Below, in pieces: positions 32,682-42,124 of a stretch of 64,000 nucleotides of DNA; the first letter of the stretch is position 1; the number at the start of each line of letters is the position of its first letter. The notes beneath the pieces are model-generated. The model saw only the letters and a program-made list of their open reading frames with translations, was not told where the DNA came from and searched no databases. Made by a program: the position numbers and the translations under genes. Source of the DNA: V1-33 sp964523105 (lineage in GTDB: Bacteria; Verrucomicrobiota; Verrucomicrobiia; Verrucomicrobiales; V1-33); contig CAZFZN010000014.1 in assembly GCA_964523105.1 (NCBI GenBank), forward strand, positions 91,541-155,540. The letters are read 5' to 3'.

Positions 32682-33452
32682 ATGAACCGCACCGCTCTCG
32701 CCATCGCCGCACATCCCGACGACATTGAATTCTGGATGGCCGGCACTTTGCTGCTGCTCCAGGAGGCGGGCTGGCAAATCCACTGCCTCAACCTCGCCAG
32801 CGGTTCCCTCGGCAGTCTGGTGATGAACGCCGAACGCACCCGCCGCACCCGCCGCGCCGAGGCGCAACAGGCCGCGGACGTGCTCGGCGCCGTGTGGCAT
32901 CCGCCGTTCGTGGACGACATGGAGGTGCTCTACGCGCTGCCGCTGCTGCGCAAAGTCGCCGCCGTGGTCCGCCGGGTGAATCCTGCCATCGTCCTCACGC
33001 ATCCGCCCCTCGATTACATGGAGGACCACACGGAAACCTGCCGGCTCGCGGTCACGGCCGCGTTTTGCAAAACCTTCCCCAATTTTGTCAGCACCCCGCG
33101 CACCAAACCCGGCAGCGGAGACACCACGGTCTATCACTGCATGCCCCACATGCTCAGCACGCCGCTCGGCGACCGCGTCCATCCTCACGCCTGGGCCGAC
33201 ATCACCCGCGTCATGGACAGAAAGACCGCCGCACTCGCCGCTCATGCCTGCCAGAAGGACTGGCTGGACAAAACGCAGGGCATGGATTCCTATCTGAAAT
33301 CCATGCAGGACTTCGCCAGGCAGCTGGGCAAGGAATCCCGGAGGTTCCGCTTTGCAGAAGGCTGGCGGAGGCATCTGCACGCCGGCTTCTGCGCCGCGGA
33401 CGCCGACCCCCTCGCGGAAGCTCTGGGCAAGAGCTACCTCCGGCGGCCGTAA
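32682..33452 (+). CDS. PIG-L/LmbE family deacetylase
   Basis: 256-aa zinc-dependent N-acetylglucosaminyl deacetylase-like enzyme. The N-terminal AIAAHPDDIEFWMAGTL carries the metal-binding HPDD motif. A His at the end of IVLTHPPLDYMEDHTET completes the site. Family members deacetylate GlcNAc-linked substrates, but the substrate cannot be read here. It is flanked by a convergent HIT gene 8 bp downstream. No glycan cluster is nearby. Confidence 0.88.
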   Translation: MNRTALAIAAHPDDIEFWMAGTLLLLQEAGWQIHCLNLASGSLGSLVMNAERTRRTRRAEAQQAADVLGAVWHPPFVDDMEVLYALPLLRKVAAVVRRVNPAIVLTHPPLDYMEDHTETCRLAVTAAFCKTFPNFVSTPRTKPGSGDTTVYHCMPHMLSTPLGDRVHPHAWADITRVMDRKTAALAAHACQKDWLDKTQGMDSYLKSMQDFARQLGKESRRFRFAEGWRRHLHAGFCAADADPLAEALGKSYLRRP

Positions 33453-33459
33453 CGTCGCC

Positions 33460-33882
33460 TCAATCCGCCGGCACCTGATTGCATCCCAGCGCCCGCAGCG
33501 CGGCGCGAAGTTTGGCCGCCGCCGCGTCGAGTTCGGCGGGAGTGGCCTTGTGATTCTGACGCGCGAAATCCATGTCACGGATTTCATTGATCGGGGTGAG
33601 GTGCAAATGCGTGTGCGGGACCTCCAGACCGGCGATCATCATGCCGACTTTGGTGCACGGGAACGCCGCCTTGATGCCCTTCCCGATCTGCTGGGCGGTT
33701 TGAAACAGATGCGAGGAAAGCGCCGCCGGCACGTCGAGCCAGTGGTCGATTTCCTGACGCGGCACGATGAGGGTATGGCCGGGACGAATGGGAGCGATGG
33801 TGAGGAAGGCGACACAGTGCTCGTCTTTCCAAACGAAACGTCCGGGCAGGTCACCGTTGATGATGCGTGTGAAGATGCTCAT
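33460..33882 (-). CDS. HIT family nucleotide-binding protein
   Basis: 140-aa histidine-triad protein, expected to hydrolyse or transfer nucleotide monophosphates from small substrates. The catalytic triad sequence is HTHLHLTP. The N-terminus MSIFTRIINGDLPGRFVWKD and the PGHTLIVPRQEIDHW segment are typical. The ATG at 33882 is used because the longer frame is not homologous. Convergent with the PIG-L gene and divergent from the next secreted protein. Confidence 0.92.
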   Translation of the reverse strand: MSIFTRIINGDLPGRFVWKDEHCVAFLTIAPIRPGHTLIVPRQEIDHWLDVPAALSSHLFQTAQQIGKGIKAAFPCTKVGMMIAGLEVPHTHLHLTPINEIRDMDFARQNHKATPAELDAAAAKLRAALRALGCNQVPAD

Positions 33883-34067
33883 GTCTTGCTGAGGAGGAAG
33901 CCGGGCTTCATATCCCCTTCCCTGGCCGTGGGAACCAGAAACTTTACTTTTGCACACCGGCGCCGGCAGCCCGGCGCACCGGCGAAGATTAAGGAAATTT
34001 AGCTTGCCCGCTCCCCGCCGGGTCGGCGATAACTCCCCGCTCAAGCGGCTTTCTCATTCCTGCCGAC

Positions 34068-35396
34068 ATGCGCCCCTCATCCACACAGTTTGCCCGCGCT
34101 GCCTCAGCGGCTGCGATGGTGGTGTGTGCCCTGCCGGCCGCGGCCCAGGAATTGCCGTTTCTGGAAATCAAGCCGGCGCAGCATTTCGAATTCCTGCCGG
34201 ACCCCGGCACGGCTTGGTTCCTCGACAGCTCGCAGGACGGCCTGAACTGGACCGAACAGGCCGGCCCCTTTTTCGCCACCGGCAAGTCCATCCATCATTT
34301 TCAGTCCGCCGTTACGGCAAAGAAATGGCGCCTGCGCCATACCGACCCGGCGACGACCGGCCCGGCTCCCGCCAGTCTCGCGGGCACGTCGCTCGTCATG
34401 GAAAAGTCAGGGCACCCCATCGAAGTGGTCTTCATGAGCGCGGAGCGCGGCATTCTGCGCCTCGACGACTCCCACGCGAGATCGTTCACCTACACGTGGC
34501 TGAAGTCCGCGACCCACGCCGGTGAGGCGATTCTTTCCGGAGTGGACGGCACCACCACTCTGCTGCGGCTCCAGTTCAAGGACACCGCGCTGGGACGCTG
34601 GGGCATGGAGGACGTGTCCAGTCCTGCCGCGGCCCGGCTGGTCAGGGAACCGCTGGACTCCGGCGTCTTCTCCTTCCGCAAGGGCCGCTTTCGCCGCGGG
34701 CCGGACACCGTGCAGCTGCCCGGTGACCTGACCGGACGGAACATCGTCCTCAATGAAGCGGGGCAACTGACGCACGTCCGTTTCACCGGCGCGGACGTGG
34801 CCGTGCTGAACACCTCCGAAGGCAATCAGCTCGATGCGGGCTACAGCTACGATCCGGAATCCGCTTCCGGCGGCAGACTTCACCTCGACATCCCCGGCGC
34901 CGATCCGCTGCGCCTCAAACTCGATCTGCTCAATCCCGGCGTGGGCAAGTTTGAAAACGTCCCGCTCGTCGCCGGAACGCCGCCGGAGCGCACCGGCACC
35001 TTCTCCCTGCCGGATGAGCAGGAACCCATGCTCAATCCCGACTGCCCGCCCCGTTCGGTGGCCGGCCTTTCCCTGCTGATCCGCGACAGCGCCCCCTGCA
35101 CCCTCTCCTTTCACGCCGACGGCTCCGGCCGTGTCAGCAAGGAGATCAACGGTGCGGTCCAGTGGACGCCCTTCTTCTACAGCTACGCCTGCACCGGCGG
35201 CCGCTCCGCCCGCGTTTCCCTCACCTTTCCCGGTGGTGCCGGCGACGCGATCGATGAGTTCGACATGACGTGGAATGACGACTGCACCGGACAATTCAGG
35301 CGCTCCAGTTTCGCCAACGGCACCGCGGCGGGACAGGGCGCGGGCACATTCGCTCAGGGCGAAATGGCCGGCATCGCCCCGCTGCGGGAAATGTAG
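34068..35396 (+). CDS. Secreted protein with three tandem ~83-residue repeats, unknown
   Basis: 442-aa exported protein not recognised. A signal peptide (residues 1-27, ending PAAAQ) precedes about 75 residues of variable sequence. Three tandem repeats of about 83 residues (about 103-185, 219-300 and 330-412) then follow. Each repeat starts with a VAGLSL-like strand, has a central TYTW/YSYD/YSYA aromatic signature, and ends in an LxLxF...GxF step. This suggests an all-beta repeat fold. It shares a short intergenic region with the HIT gene. A role in adhesion or the cell surface is only a guess. Confidence 0.75.
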   Translation: MRPSSTQFARAASAAAMVVCALPAAAQELPFLEIKPAQHFEFLPDPGTAWFLDSSQDGLNWTEQAGPFFATGKSIHHFQSAVTAKKWRLRHTDPATTGPAPASLAGTSLVMEKSGHPIEVVFMSAERGILRLDDSHARSFTYTWLKSATHAGEAILSGVDGTTTLLRLQFKDTALGRWGMEDVSSPAAARLVREPLDSGVFSFRKGRFRRGPDTVQLPGDLTGRNIVLNEAGQLTHVRFTGADVAVLNTSEGNQLDAGYSYDPESASGGRLHLDIPGADPLRLKLDLLNPGVGKFENVPLVAGTPPERTGTFSLPDEQEPMLNPDCPPRSVAGLSLLIRDSAPCTLSFHADGSGRVSKEINGAVQWTPFFYSYACTGGRSARVSLTFPGGAGDAIDEFDMTWNDDCTGQFRRSSFANGTAAGQGAGTFAQGEMAGIAPLREM

Positions 35397-35500
35397 TCCG
35401 CCCTCCCGGGAACGGGCCGGTCCCGTCCGGCGTGACGGTGAACCGCGCAGGATTGACTGCCGGTGACAGCCGCGCAAGCTGACGGCGTTCTCTCCCCGTT

Positions 35501-38389
35501 ATGATCCGAACGCTCCCCCTCCTCGCCTGTCTCACCTGTGCCACCGCCGCCGACTCGTTTGTCACGTCGCCGCGCCAGCTGACCTTCTCCGGCAAACGCG
35601 CGGGCGAAGGCTACTTCAGCAAAGACGGCCGGCAGCTCATCTTTCAAAGTGAGCGCGAGGAGGGGAATCCGTTTTACCAGATCTATCTCCTCGAGTTCGA
35701 GACGGGCGACGTGCGGCGGCTTTCCAGCGGCACCGGAAAAACAACGTGTGCGTGGCTCCATCCGGACGGCCAGCGGTTTCTCTACGCCTCCACCCACGCC
35801 GACCCGGCGGCAAAGGACAAGCAGGCGGCGGAACTGAAGGATCGCGCCGCAGGAAAGCAGAAGCGCTACGCGTGGGACTACGACGAAAACTACGACCTCT
35901 ACGCCGCGCCGCTCGCGGGCGGGGAGGCGGTGAACCTGACAAAGGTTCGCGGCTATGACGCCGAGGGAAGTTTCAGCCCGGACGGACAGTGGATCGCCTT
36001 CGCCAGCAATCGCCATGCTTACACGGACAAGTTGAATGAAGAGGACGCGAAGGCCTTCGCGATCCAGCCTTCGCTGCTGATGGATATCTATCTGATGCGC
36101 GCCGACGGCAGCGAAGTAAAGCGCCTGACAGATGTGAAGGGCTACGATGGCGGACCGTTTTTCAGCCCGGACGGGAAACGCATTTGCTGGCGGCGTTTCA
36201 ATGCTGAGGAAACGACCGCGGAAATCTGGACCATGAATACTGACGGCAGCGACCAGCGGCAAATCACGAAACTCGGCGCGATGTCGTGGGCGCCGTATTA
36301 CCATCCGTCAGGCAGATATCTCATCTTCACCACGAACCGGCACGGATTCGACAACTTCGAACTCTACATCGTGGACGCGGAGGGAAAACACGAGCCGGTG
36401 CGCGTGACGGAGGCGGAGGGATTCGACGGGCTGCCGGTCTTCCATCCTGACGGCCGTCAGCTGTCATGGACCTCCAACCGCACGAACGACAAAACCTCGC
36501 AGATCTTCATGGCCGCATGGGACCATGCCTCGGCTCTCGCTGCACTGGGTCTCGCCGGAGACGCGCCGGTTCCCCCGCCGCCGGCGCCGGCGCTCGCGGA
36601 CGACATCACCGCTCAGGATATCCAGGCACACGTCGATTACCTCGCCTCCGATGCCCTCGAAGGCCGCGGCACCGGCACCCGCGGAGAGCAGCTGGCCAAT
36701 GAATACGCCGCCCGTCTCTTCGCCTCCTTCGGCCTTGAGCCCGCGGGAGCGGAAGGCGGCTGGCTGCATCCGTTCGCATTCACCGCCGGCGTCGCGCTGG
36801 GAGAAAAAAACACCCTCACCGTCAGCGGCCTCGATCTTCCCCTCGAAGTGAAACGGCACTGGACTCCCCTGACATTTTCCAGCACCGGCGAAATCGCCGC
36901 CGCCGGCATCGTTTTCGCCGGCTACGGCATCGAGGCGCCCGCGGGCCGCGACGACAGCGGCAAACCCGTGGAGGCCTACTCGTCCTACTTTCACCTCGAT
37001 TTGAAGGACAAGTGGGTCATGATGTTCCGCTATTCGCCGGAAGGCCACAGCCAGGCGGAGCGCGTCCGCATGGCGCAATACAGCAGTCTGCGCCGCAAGG
37101 CCCTCACCGCCCGGGAAAAGGGCGCCCGCGGGATCATCATTGTCAGCGGCCCCGCCAGCAAGGCGAACCGCCAGCTCGTCCCGCTGAGCTTCGATGCCAG
37201 CATGGCCGGCAGCGGCATCGCGGCCATTTCCATCGACGACCAAACCGCCGCCGCGCTGCTCCAGCCGGCGGGAAAAGACCTCAAAGCACTTCAGGAGAAA
37301 CTCGACACCGGAGCGCAGGAGCAGGGATTTGAAATCCCCGCCGTCACTCTCGCCGCTTCCCTCGACATTCGTCAGGAACGCCGCACCGGCCACAACGTGC
37401 TGGGTCGCCTCCGGGCGCCAGGCAGCACCGAACCGCCGCTCGTCATCGGCGCGCACATCGACCACCTCGGCACCGGCGGCGGCAGCGACTCGCGGGCCAC
37501 CGATGCGCAAAAGCAGGCCATTCACCACGGCGCGGATGACAACGCCAGCGGTGTCGCCGGCGTGCTCGAAATCGCGCAGGCGCTCGCCGCCCAGGTGAAG
37601 GAAGGAAAGCTTGCTCTGAAACGCGACATCATCTTCGCCGGCTGGAGCGGCGAAGAGATCGGCCTGCTCGGCAGCAACGCATGGCTGCGGGACATGGCCA
37701 AAGCCACCGGCGATGAAAACGCCAAACTCACCACGAAACTCAGCGCCTGTCTCAACATGGACATGATCGGCCGCCTGCGCGCCCAGGCGATTCTCCAGGG
37801 CCTTGGCAGCAGCGACTGGTGGGCCGCAGAAATCGAACGCCGCAATGCGGTCGTGGGCCTGCCGCTCCAGACGCAGCAGGACTGTTATTTGCCGACGGAC
37901 GCCTCCGCGTTCTACCTCCGCGGCGTACCCATCCTCAACGCATGGACCGGCAGCCACGACGACTATCACAAGCCCTCCGACACCGCCGGCAAGCTCAATG
38001 CAGACGGCGCCGCCCGCATCGCGCGCTTCATGATGCTCGTAGCGCGTTCGCTGGCCAGCACCCCGGACGAACCGGCCTACAAAGAAATGAAAAAGCCCGC
38101 CGAAGACGCCCGCGGCGGCCTGCGGGTGTATCTCGGCACCATTCCCGACTACTCGCAGGAAGGCATCGAAGGCGTCAAACTCAGCGGCGTCAGCGGGGTC
38201 GGCCCCGCCGCCAAAGCCGGCGTCAAAGCCGGCGACATCATCACCAAACTCGCCGGCAAGGACATCAAAAACATCTACGACTACACCTTCATTCTCGGCG
38301 TGCTCAAGATCGGTCAGGAAACGGAGATGGAAGTCCTGCGCGACGGAAAGAAGGAGACGCTCAAGATCACGCCGGGCAGCCGGGATTGA
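35501..38389 (+). CDS. Exported fusion: WD40-like/TolB-type propeller + M28 aminopeptidase + PDZ domain
   Basis: 962-aa predicted exported metallopeptidase. A short signal peptide (residues 1-17) is followed by about 330 residues of PD40-type beta-propeller blades (repeated FSPDGKxI patterns). An M28 zinc peptidase follows, with IGAHIDHLG, HHGADDNASG, WSGEEIGLLGS, NMDMIGRL and the His in DDYHKPSD as metal or catalytic ligands. A C-terminal PDZ-like domain (GVGPAAKAGVKAGDII) closes the protein. All expected zinc ligands are present. It stands alone, about 120 bp before a cyclophilin gene. Confidence 0.9.
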   Translation: MIRTLPLLACLTCATAADSFVTSPRQLTFSGKRAGEGYFSKDGRQLIFQSEREEGNPFYQIYLLEFETGDVRRLSSGTGKTTCAWLHPDGQRFLYASTHADPAAKDKQAAELKDRAAGKQKRYAWDYDENYDLYAAPLAGGEAVNLTKVRGYDAEGSFSPDGQWIAFASNRHAYTDKLNEEDAKAFAIQPSLLMDIYLMRADGSEVKRLTDVKGYDGGPFFSPDGKRICWRRFNAEETTAEIWTMNTDGSDQRQITKLGAMSWAPYYHPSGRYLIFTTNRHGFDNFELYIVDAEGKHEPVRVTEAEGFDGLPVFHPDGRQLSWTSNRTNDKTSQIFMAAWDHASALAALGLAGDAPVPPPPAPALADDITAQDIQAHVDYLASDALEGRGTGTRGEQLANEYAARLFASFGLEPAGAEGGWLHPFAFTAGVALGEKNTLTVSGLDLPLEVKRHWTPLTFSSTGEIAAAGIVFAGYGIEAPAGRDDSGKPVEAYSSYFHLDLKDKWVMMFRYSPEGHSQAERVRMAQYSSLRRKALTAREKGARGIIIVSGPASKANRQLVPLSFDASMAGSGIAAISIDDQTAAALLQPAGKDLKALQEKLDTGAQEQGFEIPAVTLAASLDIRQERRTGHNVLGRLRAPGSTEPPLVIGAHIDHLGTGGGSDSRATDAQKQAIHHGADDNASGVAGVLEIAQALAAQVKEGKLALKRDIIFAGWSGEEIGLLGSNAWLRDMAKATGDENAKLTTKLSACLNMDMIGRLRAQAILQGLGSSDWWAAEIERRNAVVGLPLQTQQDCYLPTDASAFYLRGVPILNAWTGSHDDYHKPSDTAGKLNADGAARIARFMMLVARSLASTPDEPAYKEMKKPAEDARGGLRVYLGTIPDYSQEGIEGVKLSGVSGVGPAAKAGVKAGDIITKLAGKDIKNIYDYTFILGVLKIGQETEMEVLRDGKKETLKITPGSRD

Positions 38390-38512
38390 CCGCTGCGCCC
38401 GGTTTCCCCCGCGTGCCGTCCCTGCAAAGCCGGCGGATTCAAACTTGATTTCCCCCGCGCCGGCGGCCAGGAATCCGCCCCATTCTCCAAACCCCCAAGT
38501 AATCGCATCCCC

Positions 38513-39235
38513 ATGAAACTCCGACTCCTCTCTCTGTTGGCCATCGCCGGCCTGTTCACCCCCCTCTCCGCGCAGGAAGAACCCAAACCCGCAGCCGCTG
38601 CCGTCGAAGAAGCCGCCAAAGCCGCTGCGGAAGCTGCCGCCAAAGCGGTCGAAGAGGCCGCTCCCGCCGCAGGCAAGATGGATCTGAGCGACCCCTCGGC
38701 GTTCACCGGCAAGGCACCGGAAAAGTACAAAGTGCAGTTCGAGACCACCAAAGGGAACGTCATCATCGAGTGTGAGCGCAAGTATTCGCCGAACGGCGCG
38801 GACCGTTTTTACAACATGGTGAAGGGCGGCTTTTTCACCGACATTGCCATTTTCCGCGTCGTGCCCGGCTTCATGGCGCAGTTCGGCATTCACGGAGACC
38901 CCGCCATCTCGTCGAAATGGAAAGAGGCCAATCTCCAGGACGACCCGGTCAAAGGCAGCAACGTGCGCGGCGCCCTCTGTTTCGCCAAGACCGGCGCTCC
39001 CAACAGCCGCAGCACGCAGCTGTTCATCAGCTACGGTGACAACTCCCGGCTCGACGCCCAGGGCTTTTCCCCGTTCGGCCTCGTGCGTGCCGAAAGCATG
39101 AAAGTGTGGGACAGCATCAACAGCCAGTACGGTGAGTCGCCCGACCAGGGAAAAATCCAGTCGGAGGGCAATGCCTACCTCAAGAAGGAGTTTCCCAACC
39201 TCGACTACATCAAGTCCGCTAAGATCGTAGAGTAA
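38513..39235 (+). CDS. Exported cyclophilin-type peptidyl-prolyl isomerase with Ala/Lys/Glu linker
   Basis: 240-aa periplasmic or secreted prolyl isomerase. A signal peptide (ends PLSAQ, residues about 1-20) is followed by an Ala/Glu/Lys helical linker (about 22-52) with repeated EAAKAAAEAAAKA. The cyclophilin domain contains FYNMVKGGFFTDIAIFRVVPGFMAQFGIHG and LFISYGDNSRLD. The catalytic-type F.RV.PGFM.QFG motif is present. A cytoplasmic-type paralogue without signal peptide lies immediately downstream, so the two probably form a duplicated pair with different compartments. Confidence 0.9.
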   Translation: MKLRLLSLLAIAGLFTPLSAQEEPKPAAAAVEEAAKAAAEAAAKAVEEAAPAAGKMDLSDPSAFTGKAPEKYKVQFETTKGNVIIECERKYSPNGADRFYNMVKGGFFTDIAIFRVVPGFMAQFGIHGDPAISSKWKEANLQDDPVKGSNVRGALCFAKTGAPNSRSTQLFISYGDNSRLDAQGFSPFGLVRAESMKVWDSINSQYGESPDQGKIQSEGNAYLKKEFPNLDYIKSAKIVE

Positions 39236-39253
39236 CCTCCTCCATCCTTTAGC

Positions 39254-39267
39254 CTTCATCCTTCATC
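39254..39267. repeat. CTTCATC heptamer pair between the two cyclophilin genes
   Basis: Two direct CTTCATC units (complement TGAAGGA-like) lie 11 bp upstream of the second cyclophilin ATG. They belong to the same degenerate TGARNNN heptamer family seen elsewhere in the window. Confidence 0.5.
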
Positions 39268-39277
39268 CTTTCTTCAA

Positions 39278-39775
<498 letters not shown>

Positions 39776-39864
39776 GCGTCCCGGCTGCGTTCAGAACGCG
39801 GACAATCGCCGGTTCTGGACCGTAACTGGCCTCAAGTTGCCGCGATTGGGCGCAGCGGGTTGCA

Positions 39865-41112
39865 TCAGCGCGGGTCGGTGACGCGGCCGAGGAAGAGACA
39901 GGCCCCGCTGGCAACGTGCTGAATGGCAAAGGCGAAGGGACGGTCCACCCGGACCTCCAGCGGCTTCTCCGGCTCCACCGGCGCCGCCGTCACGCGGGGC
40001 ATCACCACCGCCGTCGCGGCGGAGGCTTCCGTGCCGTGCTTGTCCACTGCAATGAAAGCCTTGTGGATCACGTGGCTGATGCACAAATAGTCATTCGGCT
40101 TGCGCGGGGCCATGCGGGAGAAGTCCGCGCTGCCCTCCGGCCGGTCAAAGGCGGTCGGCATTCCCATTTCGACCAGCTTTTCCGCCAGCATCACGCGCTC
40201 CGGCTCCAGCTTGAATTTCGGGAAGTGCAGGACCACCTCGCGCCCCGGCGCCTGTGCGGTCGCAGTCAGCACTTTGGCGGTAAGTTTTTTCTCCATCGCC
40301 GCGAGACCGTTCCGTTCGTCCGGCAGGAGGATCACGAACTGCAGCCCGCGCTCTGCATAGGGAACCGTCACCGCCGCTCCGCCGGGGATCGGCATATAGC
40401 CATAGCGGTCCCGCTGCACCAGCCCTGACACCTTGACGGCGTCGCTGCCGTTCACATAAAACGGCGCCGCCGGCTCCTCTCGGAATTCCTCCGCCCACGG
40501 TGCCTTCAGATACACGGCGTTTGTCAGCACGAGTCGCGTATCGCCGTCAATGACGCCCGTCGGGATCAGTTCCTTGATGCGGTCCTTCGTCTGCGTCTCC
40601 ACCCAGTCGTTGATTTTCGTGCGCGCCGCTTCCGGGGACTTCCCGAAGTTCAGCAACTCCAGCGGTGCGCCATAGGTTTTATCCGTCACAGTGAGGAATG
40701 CCTTTTTGAACGGATAACCCTCCTGACCGAAAAGCCGGTTGGCCGCATTGATCTCCAGCGGAGTCAGGGAGCCGCCGTGTTTCTTCGCCGCATTGACCCG
40801 CTCCTGACTCTTCCCCGCCAGAGCGCGCAGGCCGGCTGCAATGCCGGCAAGGCCCTCATGCACCGCCGCCTCGTCGTCCCCGAAATGCAGCACCTTCGCC
40901 ATCTCGGCTTTCGTTTTCCCGTCAGCCCCGGCCCAGGTCATGGCCAGCGCCGTTTGGATGGACCACGGCGAGGTCACCAAATTCCCGCCCGCGGCGGCGA
41001 GCTGGTGGTGGAGATCCAGGCCGAAGGCATTGATGCTGTCTCCCGCAGGGGACGGATTCGCCGAAGCGGAGGAAACGGCGGCGGCGAGCAGGGGGATGAT
41101 TAGCGATTTCAT
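39865..41112 (-). CDS. Exported serpin (serine protease inhibitor)
   Basis: 415-aa serpin with a signal peptide (ends SSASA). Conserved serpin sequences include NLVTSPWSIQTALAMTWAGADGKT, the breach/hinge ITNAV-like LVLTNAVYLKAPW and the VDKHGTEASAATAVV hinge. A reactive-loop stretch follows, before PFAFAIQHVASGACLFLGRV. The small-residue-rich hinge (EASAATAV) is like that of inhibitory serpins, so protease inhibition is likely. The target protease is not known; the P1 residue cannot be fixed without alignment. Serpins are uncommon in bacteria. Confidence 0.9.
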   Translation of the reverse strand: MKSLIIPLLAAAVSSASANPSPAGDSINAFGLDLHHQLAAAGGNLVTSPWSIQTALAMTWAGADGKTKAEMAKVLHFGDDEAAVHEGLAGIAAGLRALAGKSQERVNAAKKHGGSLTPLEINAANRLFGQEGYPFKKAFLTVTDKTYGAPLELLNFGKSPEAARTKINDWVETQTKDRIKELIPTGVIDGDTRLVLTNAVYLKAPWAEEFREEPAAPFYVNGSDAVKVSGLVQRDRYGYMPIPGGAAVTVPYAERGLQFVILLPDERNGLAAMEKKLTAKVLTATAQAPGREVVLHFPKFKLEPERVMLAEKLVEMGMPTAFDRPEGSADFSRMAPRKPNDYLCISHVIHKAFIAVDKHGTEASAATAVVMPRVTAAPVEPEKPLEVRVDRPFAFAIQHVASGACLFLGRVTDPR

Positions 41113-41291
41113 GATTGGAATTGGGGCTGGTTGTTGTGACACACGTGGTATCCGCACGAAAGCGCCGCTTCTTCACGCTCCGTATGTAAAAAAGGTGTCA
41201 AGGCCCGGGCGGATGCCGATCGCTCCCGTTACTCCTGTTTCCGGCGGTGGTTGAACGGGTCACGGCATCGGCCTGAATTCACCCCGCGGGC

Positions 41292-41890
41292 TCACTTCTC
41301 CCTGCCCCGGTAGAACGCTCTGCCCGCCGGAGCACCGGGATCAGTGAAGCTGAACGCGCCGTCCGGACCCGGAGTGCGCGGAGTGGTGGTCAGGGTGCTC
41401 CACTCAACAGGCGGCGTCAGGCGGACGGCCGGTTCCACGTCAAATGGCCGGCCGGGGTTGCCGTAGAAGTTGATCGTGGCCGCACCCGGTCCCCCCGTGA
41501 TGGAATCCGCGATGCCGCCGGGCGGGGCAATTAAATACGCCCGGGCAACGTGGGCGGAGACTTTCCCGCCCGCTGTGGCGAATGATCCTCCCGCAAACAA
41601 ATCGCTGCCTGTTATTGCGAGGGCGAAGACCGGCCGGTTCATGCCCGTTCCCAATGCGGACCATGTGCTCCTGTCCCATTTCGCAATTCCATTGGCTGGC
41701 ACCCCGCCGGCACCGGCGAACGAGCCCCCGGCATAGAGATCGGTGCCTGAAACGAGCAGCGACCCGACCTGGCTGTTGCCATAACCGCTCAATGATCCCT
41801 GCATTCCAACTCCCGGAGCGGACCATGAGTTGCCATCCCAGCGGGCAATGCCGCTGGCGGTTAGGGAACCTGTTGAGGTGAAAAAGTTTT
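41292..41890 (-). pseudogene. 3' fragment of a WDG-repeat beta-propeller surface protein
   Basis: This segment reads as the C-terminal part of a protein with kelch-like units: IARWDGNSWSAPGVGM, IAKWDRSTWSALGTGM, LYAGGSFAGAGG and FAGGSFATAGG. It ends in a secreted-protein tail. The upstream side has no comparable repeats, and the open frame runs into unrelated sequence around 41890-42120. The ends therefore look broken, and it is called a remnant. An intact short gene beginning within the repeats is less likely. Confidence 0.55.
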
Positions 41891-42008
41891 TCCGGACAAT
41901 CCTCCATCCACATGGCCGGGAAAAGTCTGCGCATCCGCCAACGACCGGCGTTTTGATTCTATCCCTGCCACCGGGAATGCATGTCAGACGGATGGTGCTG
42001 CCCGGCCT

Positions 42009-42078
42009 TGATGACCTCCGGCGATCTTTTCGCCGCGCAGAAGGCGAACCTCGACAAGTGGAACGCCGTCCTGAAGTA
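42009..42078 (+). pseudogene. 3'-end remnant of a cyclophilin gene
   Basis: On the plus strand 42022-42078 reads GDLFAAQKANLDKWNAVLK* in one frame, matching the end of the intact cyclophilin at 39717-39775 (DDLFAAQKANLDKWNAILK*) with about six changed bases and a shared stop codon. No upstream cyclophilin sequence remains. This marks a rearranged or duplicated copy. Confidence 0.7.
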
Positions 42079-42124
42079 GCCAGGACGCCGGCGGCAAGGC
42101 ACCGGTTCCCGCGCCCCGCCACGG

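Noticed and set aside
36464..39259. A 931-codon minus-strand frame opposite the M28 fusion and exported cyclophilin
   Set aside because: Antisense frame; the plus strand carries clear M28, PDZ and cyclophilin domains.
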